Positions 16,436 to 22,864 of a stretch of 31,974 nt of DNA are shown here, one piece after another (the stretch's first letter is position 1; every line of letters begins with the position of its first letter). Position numbers and translations under genes: made by a program. The notes under the pieces are model-generated. The model was not told where the DNA came from. It saw nothing but the letters and a program-made list of their open reading frames with translations, and did no database searches. The DNA is from a virus, in the IMG/VR virus record IMGVR_UViG_3300037104_001099, positions 1 to 31,974 of that record, one strand, 5' to 3'.

Positions 16436-17745
16436 TATTGAATGACCCGCACATTAAAGGCGCTTGCGGTAGGGGTAGATGCCAAGGCGGCGGTAAGTCG
16501 TACCGTCACGGTATTTGAGGCGGACACGTAGCCATCCCAGCAGAAACCATCCCCCGGATAAACCGTTGGCGAGACCGCCACTACCATTCCGGTTGTAGCT
16601 CCGGTAATCGAGACGTTGATGGTTACGGTCTGTCCAGCGGTCATTGCGGAGCCGCCAACGTTGGTGGAGACGCCGGATAGAGGTACCACGGCTACTGTGC
16701 CGCTTGCGGGATAAGTGGCTGTCGAGCTTCGCCCGGTACCACCTTGGCTGGCAGGCAGGGGGGAAGCCAGATGGGTAGCCGTGACCTGATTACTGGTGTT
16801 GATGTCCGTGCCGGACAAGACGGCAGACACGGGTAGATTAGCTACGGGGAGCAGTCCGCTGGAGTCAAGGGGAGCATAGCCGCTGGCAATTCCCTTGTTG
16901 GCGAGAGATTCTTTACTGGTATCGGTGGGGTGAACATGGTCAGCACGGGCGAAGGTGGTAGATGTGCCAACGGCGGCAGTGCCATCCATAACAGGAGTGG
17001 TACTAGATGCCTGACCAATGACAAATGCCGTGGTAGCGACCTTGGTGGAGCTATTACTCGCCACTTGGGTAGTGGCAGTGGTACCGCTGGGCAAAGCGGA
17101 AACAGCCGACAGTAAGGCGGCGGAACCAGTTGTATTGGCGGCGTTGTTGGGAATGTCTCCGCTGACTAAAAGACGCAGAGACGGAGCGCCGCTGGAGCCA
17201 TCGGGAGTGGCGAATACTTTGTTGGCGGTGCCAGTGGTAACGCCAGTACCGCCCTGATTAACTGGTAAGGCGGCTGCTAGGTGAGTGACGGTGACGTGGT
17301 TGCTGGCGTCGATGTCGGCTCCCGACTGCACAACCGTGGTCGGAAGATTGGCGACGGGCAGACGGGCAGTGGAATCTAGCGGAGCATACCCATTCGCCGT
17401 ATCCTTATTGGCGAGTTCTTCTACGCCCGCGAGTCCGGAGAGTGCGCCTTCGTATAGTGCCAGTGAACCTGAACTGATCTGAGAGAGCTGCCAGTCCGCC
17501 CAGCGACCAGCGAGAAAGAAGGTCTGATCTACCCCGCCTGTAACGCAAGTACCAGAGAAAAGCACGGCACTGGTGATGGGGTCGATAATGCTGAAGGTAT
17601 CGCCAGCGGTTACGGGGGCGTGCCAGATAATCATGGATGGGTTGATTGGCGTCCGGTTACCAGCGACGGAGCCGATGGTGGTCTGGTAGCCATGGGACAT
17701 TACGGCGGTCAAAGTGATAGGTCGTGCATTAAATGTATTGGACAT
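16435..17745 (-). CDS. Tail fibre protein with two repeated 58-residue modules
   Basis: A 436-aa fibre starting at MSNTFNARPI. Two modules, residues 111-168 and 281-338, share LANK, GYAPLDS, LPVANLP, SG-DI, H-A-LP and QGGTG. Between them are NSSTKVATTAFV and FARADHVHPTDTS, standard phage fibre motifs. The N terminus may bind the virion. The ATG lies at the foot of a 6-bp hairpin that contains the SD. A TTG start at 17769 is possible but less likely. Confidence 0.8.
   Translation of the reverse strand: MSNTFNARPITLTAVMSHGYQTTIGSVAGNRTPINPSMIIWHAPVTAGDTFSIIDPITSAVLFSGTCVTGGVDQTFFLAGRWADWQLSQISSGSLALYEGALSGLAGVEELANKDTANGYAPLDSTARLPVANLPTTVVQSGADIDASNHVTVTHLAAALPVNQGGTGVTTGTANKVFATPDGSSGAPSLRLLVSGDIPNNAANTTGSAALLSAVSALPSGTTATTQVASNSSTKVATTAFVIGQASSTTPVMDGTAAVGTSTTFARADHVHPTDTSKESLANKGIASGYAPLDSSGLLPVANLPVSAVLSGTDINTSNQVTATHLASPLPASQGGTGRSSTATYPASGTVAVVPLSGVSTNVGGSAMTAGQTVTINVSITGATTGMVVAVSPTVYPGDGFCWDGYVSASNTVTVRLTAALASTPTASAFNVRVIQ
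16732..16905 (-). repeat. Fibre module copy B
   Basis: DNA for residues 281-338 of the fibre gene, homologous to copy A (17242-17415) with a 510-nt offset. It is an in-frame duplication that could promote recombination between fibre variants. Confidence 0.75.
17242..17415 (-). repeat. Fibre module copy A
   Basis: DNA for residues 111-168 of the fibre gene; matches copy B at 16732-16905 in protein blocks LANK, GYAPLDS, LPVANLP and QGGTG. Confidence 0.75.
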
Positions 17746-17760
17746 GTAGGGGTTCCCTAC
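17746..17760 (-). promoter_or_regulatory. Hairpin covering the SD of the fibre gene
   Basis: GTAGGG and CCCTAC pair with a 3-nt loop directly before the fibre ATG. The AGGG part of the likely SD is inside the stem, so folding would lower initiation. It may be a translation control element. Confidence 0.4.
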
Positions 17761-18032
17761 ATAGAACAACCGGAAGTTTGGAAAAAGCGGGTCGTGCGGA
17801 AATGGACTATAAAGAAGATGGTGTACGGGCTAGGAATGGTGCTGGAGATCGGCGGGAACTGGTTAGCAGTGAAATGTCAATTGACCACCAACCACGGCGA
17901 CCGGGTGCCGGGGCTCCCTCCGCCCTATGTCTACAGCTAAGTCGATGGTACCTAAAGACTTAGGATTGGAATTGGCAACCCCAACCCCAAGCCACAATCT
18001 ATAGACAATATCAAGGGACAGTTTCCGAGGAT

Positions 18033-18061
18033 GTATTACTCTCGTTGAAAACAAACGGCAA
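18033..18061 (-). promoter_or_regulatory. Candidate late promoter
   Basis: On the minus strand TTGCCG (18061-18056) and TAATAC (18038-18033) are separated by 17 bp, a sigma70-like layout. It faces the fibre and terminase genes, with the 11-bp repeat array immediately upstream where an activator would bind. It is a pattern match only. Confidence 0.35.
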
Positions 18062-18071
18062 TTGCAACTTT

Positions 18072-18115
18072 TGTAGCCGTTTTGTACCCGTTGCAGTCGA
18101 TTTGTTGCCGATGTG
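18072..18115. repeat. Imperfect 11-bp direct repeats upstream of late promoter
   Basis: Four consecutive 11-mers on the plus strand: TGTAGCCGTTT, TGTACCCGTTG, CAGTCGATTTG, TTGCCGATGTG. The first two agree at 9 of 11 positions and the others are weaker. The period equals about one DNA turn and matches the period of the arrays at 18486 and 24102. Confidence 0.45.
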
Positions 18116-18176
18116 CGGTCGATTCGCCTGAGATTTTCGGCGGGTTTGCCGTGCAAGACTCGGCGAGCATCGGGAG

Positions 18177-18446
18177 CTATGATTTTTTTGGCTCAGTCTC
18201 AGGGTCAGCCTGCAATATTTGATTAAGCATCTCTATGGTGATCCCTACTCCGGACTCACCTTTAACTGGCTGACCCTTACTGCTTGTTGGTGCTGTCGGC
18301 GGTCTCACAGCTTGTAATTCTCCAGCAAACCCTTCCAACCAGATCAACCAGACAGCAGCATCTAACGCAACCTGCATGTTCGTAGTCTGCTTGGCAAGCC
18401 TTCGAAAAATTCCAATCAATTTGCGTTTTCTATATTCGTTTGCCAT
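18177..18446 (-). CDS. Small protein at the head of the late module, hypothetical
   Basis: An 89-aa product with a basic N terminus, an amphipathic or weakly hydrophobic helix (ALDAAVWLIWLEGFAGEL, about 27-44) and a polar C terminus. AGAGG lies 4 nt before the ATG. It diverges from the ardC operon and is separated from the fibres by about 430 bases. The function is unknown. Confidence 0.6.
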   Translation of the reverse strand: MANEYRKRKLIGIFRRLAKQTTNMQVALDAAVWLIWLEGFAGELQAVRPPTAPTSSKGQPVKGESGVGITIEMLNQILQADPETEPKKS

Positions 18447-18485
18447 GTGCCTCTAATTAGTTTTATATAGTCAAAATTTCACTCA

Positions 18486-18518
18486 GATTGGCAAACGATT
18501 GTCAAGCGATTTGCAAAA
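18486..18518. repeat. Three tandem 11-bp repeats between divergent operons
   Basis: GATTGGCAAAC, GATTGTCAAGC and GATTTGCAAAA lie head to tail between the minus-strand 89-aa gene and the plus-strand ardC operon. Each starts with GATT and contains CAA. This looks like an array for a DNA-binding protein controlling both directions. Confidence 0.55.
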
Positions 18519-18643
18519 TATTTTAGGAAATTTTTATCAGCATGAAATCACAGTGACTTAGTGCGACCGAAAGGAAAGTTTTCCACAAGCAGATTCTATA
18601 GGCGTTTGAACTCGTGTGCTAGTTTGCGAATCGAAACAAAAAC

Positions 18644-18678
18644 GCATCGGGTGAGTGCTTTGAACACTTGCCCGATGC
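18644..18678 (+). promoter_or_regulatory. Long hairpin in the ardC leader
   Basis: GCATCGGG and CCCGATGC form a perfect 8-bp stem. Inner bases extend it to about 14 pairs (two G-U) around a 7-nt loop. It ends 17 nt before the AGGAGG of ardC and has no T-run. It could be a processing, stabilising or attenuation element. Confidence 0.6.
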
Positions 18679-18708
18679 TGACCAAAGCAAATCACAGGAG
18701 GATTCGCA

Positions 18709-19593
18709 ATGGCTACCGTCTACGATACCATCACCGAACGAATAATCGAACAGCTAAATTCTGGCGTAGCCCCATGGCATAAACCATGGCTTAGTTACGG
18801 CGGACAAGCTACAGCACCTCGCAACTTAATCAGCCAAAAGCCATACAGGGGCATCAATGCTCTGCTGACTCTGGTCTCGCCTTACTCATCCCCATTCTGG
18901 CTTACCTATAAGCAAGCTGCTGGCATAGGCGGTCACGTCAATGCTGGTGAGAAATCTACTCCAATCGTGTTTTGGAAGTTTGGCAAGGAAGAGCAAGCCG
19001 AACCCGATGGCGAGATTACCACGACTAAGACTTGGGCAATGTGCCGTCTATACCACGTGTTCAATTACGAGCAATGCACAATCCCCGGTCTCAAACTTGA
19101 CTCGACGCCAACCACACCCGACAAAACTTTCAACCCGATTCCGATTTGCGAGAAAATCGTTGCCGAATTCGCTGGAAAACCCCCAATCCACCATGCCGGA
19201 GATAGGGCATTCTATACGCCATCCCGTGACACTGTGACCATGCCTGCTCGTGAGTCGTTCGATGGTCCTGAAGAGTATTACAACACGCTATTCCATGAGT
19301 TGACCCATTCGACTGGGCATTCGTCTCGCCTTGACCGAGAAGGCATCAACGTCCCTCACTTCTTTGGCGATGCTGTCTACTCCCGTGAAGAGTTAGTCGC
19401 AGAGATGGGAGCAGCATTCCTGTCAGGTCACTGCGGTATCGAGAATAAAACCCTGAACAATTCCGCCTCTTACCTGCAATCGTGGATTAAAGCACTGCGG
19501 TCGGATTCGAAACTGGTAATCGTTGCCGCTGGAGCCGCACAAAAAGCCGCTGACCTGATTCTTGGCGTCACTGCCAGCAAGGGGGTGAACTAG
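18709..19593 (+). CDS. ardC: ArdC-like antirestriction protein with zincin metallopeptidase domain
   Basis: A 294-aa protein in the ArdC layout. The N-terminal ssDNA-binding domain (about 1-130) carries APWHKPW, PRNLISQKPYRGIN and FWLTYKQA. The C-terminal zincin peptidase carries the metal motif FHELTHSTGH (HELTH at 196-200) and a downstream acidic helix EELVAEMGAAFL that supplies the third ligand. ArdC proteins protect incoming DNA from host restriction. The start is set by AGGAGG 7 nt upstream. It is the first gene of the early operon, as expected for a function needed on entry, and both key regions look intact. Confidence 0.88.
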   Translation: MATVYDTITERIIEQLNSGVAPWHKPWLSYGGQATAPRNLISQKPYRGINALLTLVSPYSSPFWLTYKQAAGIGGHVNAGEKSTPIVFWKFGKEEQAEPDGEITTTKTWAMCRLYHVFNYEQCTIPGLKLDSTPTTPDKTFNPIPICEKIVAEFAGKPPIHHAGDRAFYTPSRDTVTMPARESFDGPEEYYNTLFHELTHSTGHSSRLDREGINVPHFFGDAVYSREELVAEMGAAFLSGHCGIENKTLNNSASYLQSWIKALRSDSKLVIVAAGAAQKAADLILGVTASKGVN

Positions 19594-19595
19594 CC

Positions 19596-19874
19596 ATGGA
19601 ACATCTACTCAAGTCTGGCGATCTCGCTTACTTCGATTCGTTTGCTGGTTTGGTTGCTTGCCGAGTGCAGAGAATCACTGGCACATCCGGAATTGCCAGC
19701 ACGGCGCAAACGGTTCGCTTCCGAATCACGGCATCTGGCAATGGCACTTACAAGCACGGGGAAATTCTGGAAACCCATGGCTTGCATGTTTGTCCTCGTC
19801 CTGCCGTGCATCGAATCGGCTATTTCTTCCACATCAACCGCTATCAGGTCGAATGCGACAAGGGGGAGCTATGA
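19596..19874 (+). CDS. Small beta-rich protein, hypothetical
   Basis: A 92-aa protein of SH3- or KOW-like beta pattern (short strands around GDLAYFD, ACRVQRITG, QTVRFRIT, GEILETH). It lies 2 nt after ardC with AAGGGGGTG upstream and overlaps the next gene by 4 nt (ATGA). It is probably an early accessory or antirestriction partner. I do not recognise the family. Confidence 0.65.
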   Translation: MEHLLKSGDLAYFDSFAGLVACRVQRITGTSGIASTAQTVRFRITASGNGTYKHGEILETHGLHVCPRPAVHRIGYFFHINRYQVECDKGEL

Positions 19875-20086
19875 CACTGTCCAACGGTACTGAAGTCCTC
19901 GAATATCAGCACGAGAACGGCTCAACCATTGCCGTAATCGTTCCCGAAGATAGGGCTATGACGGAAGCCGAATGGCAGGAGTACGTCATATACCTCCGGA
20001 AGCTAAGTTCCGAGCAGCATCGGGAGAGACTCGCAAACCGCAAGATTTATAACCGTATGGCATTCGAAGCGAAGAGGGGATTTTAG
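19871..20086 (+). CDS. Small charged helical protein (71 aa), hypothetical
   Basis: It starts at the ATGA overlap with the preceding gene, with AGGGGGAG as SD. The short beta N terminus (EVLEYQHENGSTIAVIVPED) is followed by a long charged helix (EAEWQEYVIYLRKL, then Arg/Lys-rich). The preceding frame extends upstream, but the coupled start is much better supported. It may be a DNA- or RNA-associated accessory protein. Confidence 0.65.
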   Translation: MTLSNGTEVLEYQHENGSTIAVIVPEDRAMTEAEWQEYVIYLRKLSSEQHRERLANRKIYNRMAFEAKRGF

Positions 20087-20088
20087 CC

Positions 20089-20730
20089 ATGACAAACCAA
20101 ATCGGATTTGAATTCCCACAACCACTGACGGAAAAATATCGCCCAACCCGGATAGCTGACTTTGCGGGTTTGGACAAACCGAAGAAAATCATGTCCAAAT
20201 TGGCTGCCAACCCGTTCCCGTCAGCTTGGCTGTTCACAGGTCCAAGCGGAACAGGTAAAACCACCATGGCGCTTGCCCTTGCTGCTGAGATGCAAGCGGA
20301 ATTGCATCACGTTCCCAGCCAATCGTGCAATCTGGAAACCATCGAACGAATTCGGCGGACTTGCCAATATGTCCCAATGCAGGGTTGCAAGTATCACCTT
20401 GTCCTAATCGACGAAGTAGACCGCATCTCCCCGGCTGCTCAGATTGCCCTATTGAGCAAGTTGGATGCTACTGACTTTCCACCTAACACCATCTTCGTTG
20501 CCACATCCAATGACATCAGCAACCTCGAAGGGCGACTGGTATCACGGTTCCATGTCTTAGAGTTCTCCAGCTATGGGCTGAGTGAACAGGTTGCCGATTT
20601 ATTGCGGCGGGTTTGGACTTCCGAAACCGACTCACCCGATATGCCGGACTTCAAACGGTTGGTCAAGAATGCCGGGAACAATGTGCGGTCGGCTTTGATG
20701 GCATTGGAAACAGAACTTATGGCTTGCTGA
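20089..20730 (+). CDS. Clamp-loader-like AAA+ ATPase
   Basis: A 213-aa AAA+ protein of the RFC small-subunit / DnaX type. It opens with LTEKYRPTRIADFAGLDKPKK, followed by Walker A GPSGTGKT (51-58), Walker B LVLIDEVD (104-111), sensor 1 TSND (139-142) and the SRF arginine-finger turn (152-154). It ends after the lid and lacks the C-terminal collar domain of full loaders, so it is shorter than typical RFC subunits. It could load the host sliding clamp on phage DNA or work with host subunits. No polymerase or clamp gene is visible. Confidence 0.82.
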   Translation: MTNQIGFEFPQPLTEKYRPTRIADFAGLDKPKKIMSKLAANPFPSAWLFTGPSGTGKTTMALALAAEMQAELHHVPSQSCNLETIERIRRTCQYVPMQGCKYHLVLIDEVDRISPAAQIALLSKLDATDFPPNTIFVATSNDISNLEGRLVSRFHVLEFSSYGLSEQVADLLRRVWTSETDSPDMPDFKRLVKNAGNNVRSALMALETELMAC

Positions 20731-20736
20731 ATCCAC

Positions 20737-20757
20737 GGGGCGGGTTTATCCCGCCCC
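20737..20757 (+). promoter_or_regulatory. GC-rich hairpin between AAA+ gene and next gene
   Basis: GGGGCGGG and CCCGCCCC pair perfectly around TTTAT, 7 nt after the AAA+ stop codon. There is no T-run, so it is likely an mRNA stabiliser, processing or weak attenuation element rather than a full terminator. Confidence 0.6.
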
Positions 20758-20792
20758 AACTAACACCGTCCCATTGGACGAAGGAGAAGACT

Positions 20793-21224
20793 ATGAGCAC
20801 ATATATCGTTGCTGACGCTACCATAAACCGGGTGATTGATTCTCTGGTTTGCGACCGCCGTCGTGAGTTCGAATGGTACAAGAAAGCGATTCTCACGGCT
20901 GCCCAAATCGACTTATTTGACGACGATTGGACGACCAAGCTGGGGGTGTCCATGTCTCAGATGAACGATGCCGCCATGGATTCCCGATATAGTGAAGGGA
21001 CGGCGGCTGGCGATAGGGCAGGTAAAGCGTATGAATACCACATGGAACGCCCCGACAGCTTGATTCAGGTTTACAAGTCCCTTGGCTGTTACCTATATCA
21101 GTGCTCTGAGGGTGACGTTCCGGAAGCCTTTGCCCTTTACAAAGCCTTGGAAGATTACAAGCACGCCCTTGCCGATCACATCATTAGCGACCTACCCGCC
21201 TATGACAAGGCGGAATGGGCTTAG
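20793..21224 (+). CDS. Hypothetical early protein upstream of the ribozyme
   Basis: A 143-aa mostly helical protein starting at MSTYIVADATIN, with AAGGAGA before the ATG; the frame is open upstream but without support. It contains RREFEWYKKAILTAAQ, an acidic stretch FDDDW and YKALEDYKHALADHI. No catalytic motif is recognised. Its stop codon TAG overlaps the first base of hammerhead stem I, so ribozyme cleavage would trim the transcript about 47 nt after the coding sequence. Confidence 0.68.
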   Translation: MSTYIVADATINRVIDSLVCDRRREFEWYKKAILTAAQIDLFDDDWTTKLGVSMSQMNDAAMDSRYSEGTAAGDRAGKAYEYHMERPDSLIQVYKSLGCYLYQCSEGDVPEAFALYKALEDYKHALADHIISDLPAYDKAEWA

Positions 21225-21277
21225 GCTGCCTGATGAGGCTTATTGAGCCGAAACCCGGAGTGATCCGGGTCGCAGTC
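21224..21277 (+). ncRNA. Type I hammerhead self-cleaving ribozyme
   Basis: All core positions are present in the correct order. Stem I 5' strand GGCTGC is at 21224-21229 and core CTGATGA at 21230-21236. Stem II is GGCT/AGCC (21237-21240 with 21246-21249, loop TATTG). GAAA follows at 21250-21253. Stem III is CCCGG/CCGGG (21254-21258 with 21265-21269, loop AGTGAT). U21270 pairs with A21253, and the cleavage triplet is GTC with C at 21271. Stem I 3' strand GCAGTC (21272-21277) pairs with the 5' strand with one G-U. Predicted cleavage is between 21271 and 21272. The open stem is stem I, hence type I. It lies between two small early genes. Confidence 0.88.
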
Positions 21278-21299
21278 AAATTCGCAGGAGGAAAATCAC

Positions 21300-21461
21300 A
21301 TGGAAGACGAAATGGCAATCAAGTTTCCGTCAAGCATTGGCAGGGCAGTAGCGGGGGCGCTTGAAGTTGGTGCCGAAGGAATCGAAGACCCAGAAACCTA
21401 CAAACAAGTTATGGCTTTAGTTGCTGGTTTGAACGATGCATTAAGCGCTTACGGCTTATGA
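21300..21461 (+). CDS. Small acidic protein (53 aa) downstream of the ribozyme
   Basis: A 53-aa frame starting MEDEMAIKF with a strong AGGAGG upstream. After hammerhead cleavage its message would have a 28-nt leader beginning with 5'-hydroxyl G. It contains a small helical segment (GRAVAGALEVGAEGIED). The function is unknown. The product overlaps an unlikely longer start of the next gene. Confidence 0.62.
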   Translation: MEDEMAIKFPSSIGRAVAGALEVGAEGIEDPETYKQVMALVAGLNDALSAYGL

Positions 21462-21487
21462 GCGCATCTCAACAGGAGGGAAAGACA

Positions 21488-21697
21488 ATGGCTGACACAT
21501 TCTTGCCAGAAACCGTCACAGCCCGTTATCGCTGTGCTACCGCCGTTGAACTCATAGAGGCGCTTACCAGCATGGTATCGCCCGATGACACTGTATTGAT
21601 TGAAGATGCCCCGCTGATTGTGGAACTGGTTGAAAAGAAACTCAGTGATGGTTCGCCAGTTCACGACATACGAGTGTATCGCCAGCGGAACTGTTAG
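21488..21697 (+). CDS. Small hypothetical protein (69 aa)
   Basis: Starts at MADTFLPETV with AGGAGGG upstream; an in-frame ATG at 21458 overlapping the previous stop is also possible. It has acidic turns (SPDDTVLIED) and a compact alpha/beta pattern. No family is recognised. It lies in the small-gene part of the early operon. Confidence 0.6.
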   Translation: MADTFLPETVTARYRCATAVELIEALTSMVSPDDTVLIEDAPLIVELVEKKLSDGSPVHDIRVYRQRNC

Positions 21698-21716
21698 AAT
21701 ATCGGGGGAGCCACCA

Positions 21717-21899
21717 ATGGCACTAGATACACGAGATGCGATCTTGCATAAGCTACTGGCAGAGATGCCGGAACTGTTAGCTGATTATCTCCACCTTGCC
21801 CAAGACGTTGATGGCAAGGTGGATGCCGTCCGGAAGCAGAGGCATCGGAAGATTACCGCATTGCTGTTCAAGTATCAGAATTGGCATTCGGTTCGCTAG
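21717..21899 (+). CDS. Small helical protein (60 aa), hypothetical
   Basis: Starts at MALDTRDAIL after GGGGGAG. It is all helical and charged (LLAEMPELLADYLHLAQDV, then Arg/Lys-rich). It is the last gene before the operon terminator. No function is recognised. Confidence 0.62.
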   Translation: MALDTRDAILHKLLAEMPELLADYLHLAQDVDGKVDAVRKQRHRKITALLFKYQNWHSVR

Positions 21900-21916
21900 G
21901 ATTGCAGCAGTAAATC

Positions 21917-21944
21917 GGGGTAGGTGACAGCCTACCCCTTTTTT
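21917..21944 (+). terminator. Strong intrinsic terminator of the early operon
   Basis: GGGGTAGG and CCTACCCC form a perfect 8-bp stem around TGACAG, followed by six T. It ends the plus-strand operon 17 nt after the last stop, and its T-run overlaps the stop of the convergent minus-strand gene. Confidence 0.92.
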
Positions 21945-22194
21945 ATATGGCAACGCAATGTTTCGTTCCATCTTCAGCGGTCAACAGGATTCGGGTCTTG
22001 TCTTCACACGTCCATCGTGTCTCTGGTCCTGTCAGGCAGACAGCGTAGGGAGATTTCAAATTGCATGGGTGATCCGCTGGAACCGTGATTGTGATCGCTG
22101 GAACATCGACCGGGACGGCGGGTTTCATGTCGCCGATGGTTGGTGGGGTCGCTTGCGCTAGTAACAGGCAGAACAAGGCGAGTGCATTAGTCAT
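21943..22194 (-). CDS. Small exported protein with signal peptide
   Basis: The 83-aa product starts MTNALALFCLLLAQA, a hydrophobic signal-like segment followed by a Pro-rich mature part with four cysteines (PCNLKSPYAVC, WTCEDK, KHC) that could form disulphides. AAGGAAAG precedes the ATG, which overlaps the upstream stop as ATGA. A periplasmic or cell-surface role is inferred, for example superinfection exclusion or a lysogenic factor. Confidence 0.6.
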   Translation of the reverse strand: MTNALALFCLLLAQATPPTIGDMKPAVPVDVPAITITVPADHPCNLKSPYAVCLTGPETRWTCEDKTRILLTAEDGTKHCVAI

Positions 22195-22361
22195 TTCTTT
22201 CCTTTGCGTTTCGTTGCGGGTTTCTTGGGCTTCACATGGTCGGGCAGCTTGCTGTAATTCGTGCCATGAGCCCACTCATCGACCGCTGATTGTCCACCAA
22301 GGGCTTTCTTGCCTTCAGGAGTGTTAGCCCATCGTTCTTGAGCCTTCGATTTGAACGGCAT
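22191..22361 (-). CDS. Small basic phage protein (56 aa)
   Basis: A 56-aa frame with MPFKSKAQERWANTPEGKK, then a KLPDHVKPKKPATKRKGKK tail. The opening resembles a family of short phage proteins that keep the MPFKSKAQERWA block. GAGGG precedes it and its stop overlaps the next ATG as ATGA, so it is coupled to the exported protein. The function is unknown; nucleic-acid binding is likely from its charge. Confidence 0.62.
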   Translation of the reverse strand: MPFKSKAQERWANTPEGKKALGGQSAVDEWAHGTNYSKLPDHVKPKKPATKRKGKK

Positions 22362-22610
22362 ACCTATAATCCCTCACCCCGACCGTAACTATCGCCCAGA
22401 AGTGAAGCCTGAGCCATGGCGAGGTATATTTTTAGTTGAGGGAGAACGGCGATGCGTCGGTAGGGTATCAGCCCGGAAGGGCGTCATGGACTCATGCCCG
22501 TCCCGGGCAAAGCAGGTTTGACCCATGCCGTCATCCCTCACTGCTATGAATAACCGGATCGGTTGCGGATTGCGGTCGGATCGGGAGACAATAGCTGCGG
22601 AGGGAAATCG

Positions 22611-22778
22611 ATGAAACGAGATTTGAATTGGCACAAGAGCCCGAACGGTTGCAAAAAATGCGTCCAGCTTGCGCCGGGTAAGTGGCAGTATTGCGCAGAG
22701 GCACAACGTCTAGCCGAGCAGGAGCAAAGCGGAGCAGCAGAAGCACTGTTCAATGACGAAGAGTCGCAGGATAAATAA
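22611..22778 (+). CDS. Small Cys-rich protein (55 aa)
   Basis: Starts MKRDLNWHKSPNG with GGAGGG upstream. Three cysteines in a CKKC and QYC arrangement suggest a metal site, followed by an acidic Gln/Glu-rich tail. The 250 bases before it, back to 22361, hold no convincing gene. It ends before a terminator. Confidence 0.6.
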   Translation: MKRDLNWHKSPNGCKKCVQLAPGKWQYCAEAQRLAEQEQSGAAEALFNDEESQDK

Positions 22779-22830
22779 CCAACCTTCGGGCCTTTCCAGT
22801 ATTAACCAGCAACCAAGGCAGAACCTCCGG

Positions 22831-22862
22831 GGGCGTGTCCTGATCCAACACGCCCTATTTTT
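22831..22862 (+). terminator. Intrinsic terminator after the Cys-rich gene
   Basis: GGGCGTGT and ACACGCCC form a perfect 8-bp stem around a 9-nt loop, followed by TATTTTT. It separates the plus-strand gene from the convergent four-HTH gene. Confidence 0.85.
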
Positions 22863-22864
22863 GT

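Larger units (their letters stand above)
17761..18176. promoter_or_regulatory. Non-coding leader between first late gene and fibres
   Basis: About 415 bases without a convincing gene. It holds a candidate minus-strand promoter (18033-18061), an imperfect 11-bp repeat array (18072-18115), and the motif CCTAAAGACTTAGG at 17951-17964. Ten bases of that motif (AGTCTTTAGG on the minus strand) recur at 25129-25138. It probably controls the late operon. Reading frames in the region have no SD and no recognisable product. Confidence 0.5.

Noticed and set aside
17788-17940. Plus-strand frames ending near 17940 in the late leader
   Set aside because: They run opposite the late operon and overlap the fibre start region. 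The short peptide after an internal ATG has no recognisable motif and no partner gene.
17863-18156. A 97-aa minus-strand reading frame in the late leader
   Set aside because: No SD, composition unlike a protein, and it covers the candidate promoter and repeat array.
18499-18539. Sigma70-like boxes for the early operon (TTGTCA, TTGCAA, TTATCA, TATTTT)
   Set aside because: No pair has both good boxes and good spacing; the region surely holds a promoter but I cannot place it.
22518-22550. TTGACC...TATGAA promoter-like pair before the 55-aa gene
   Set aside because: The spacing is 21 bp, well outside the usual 16-18 bp.
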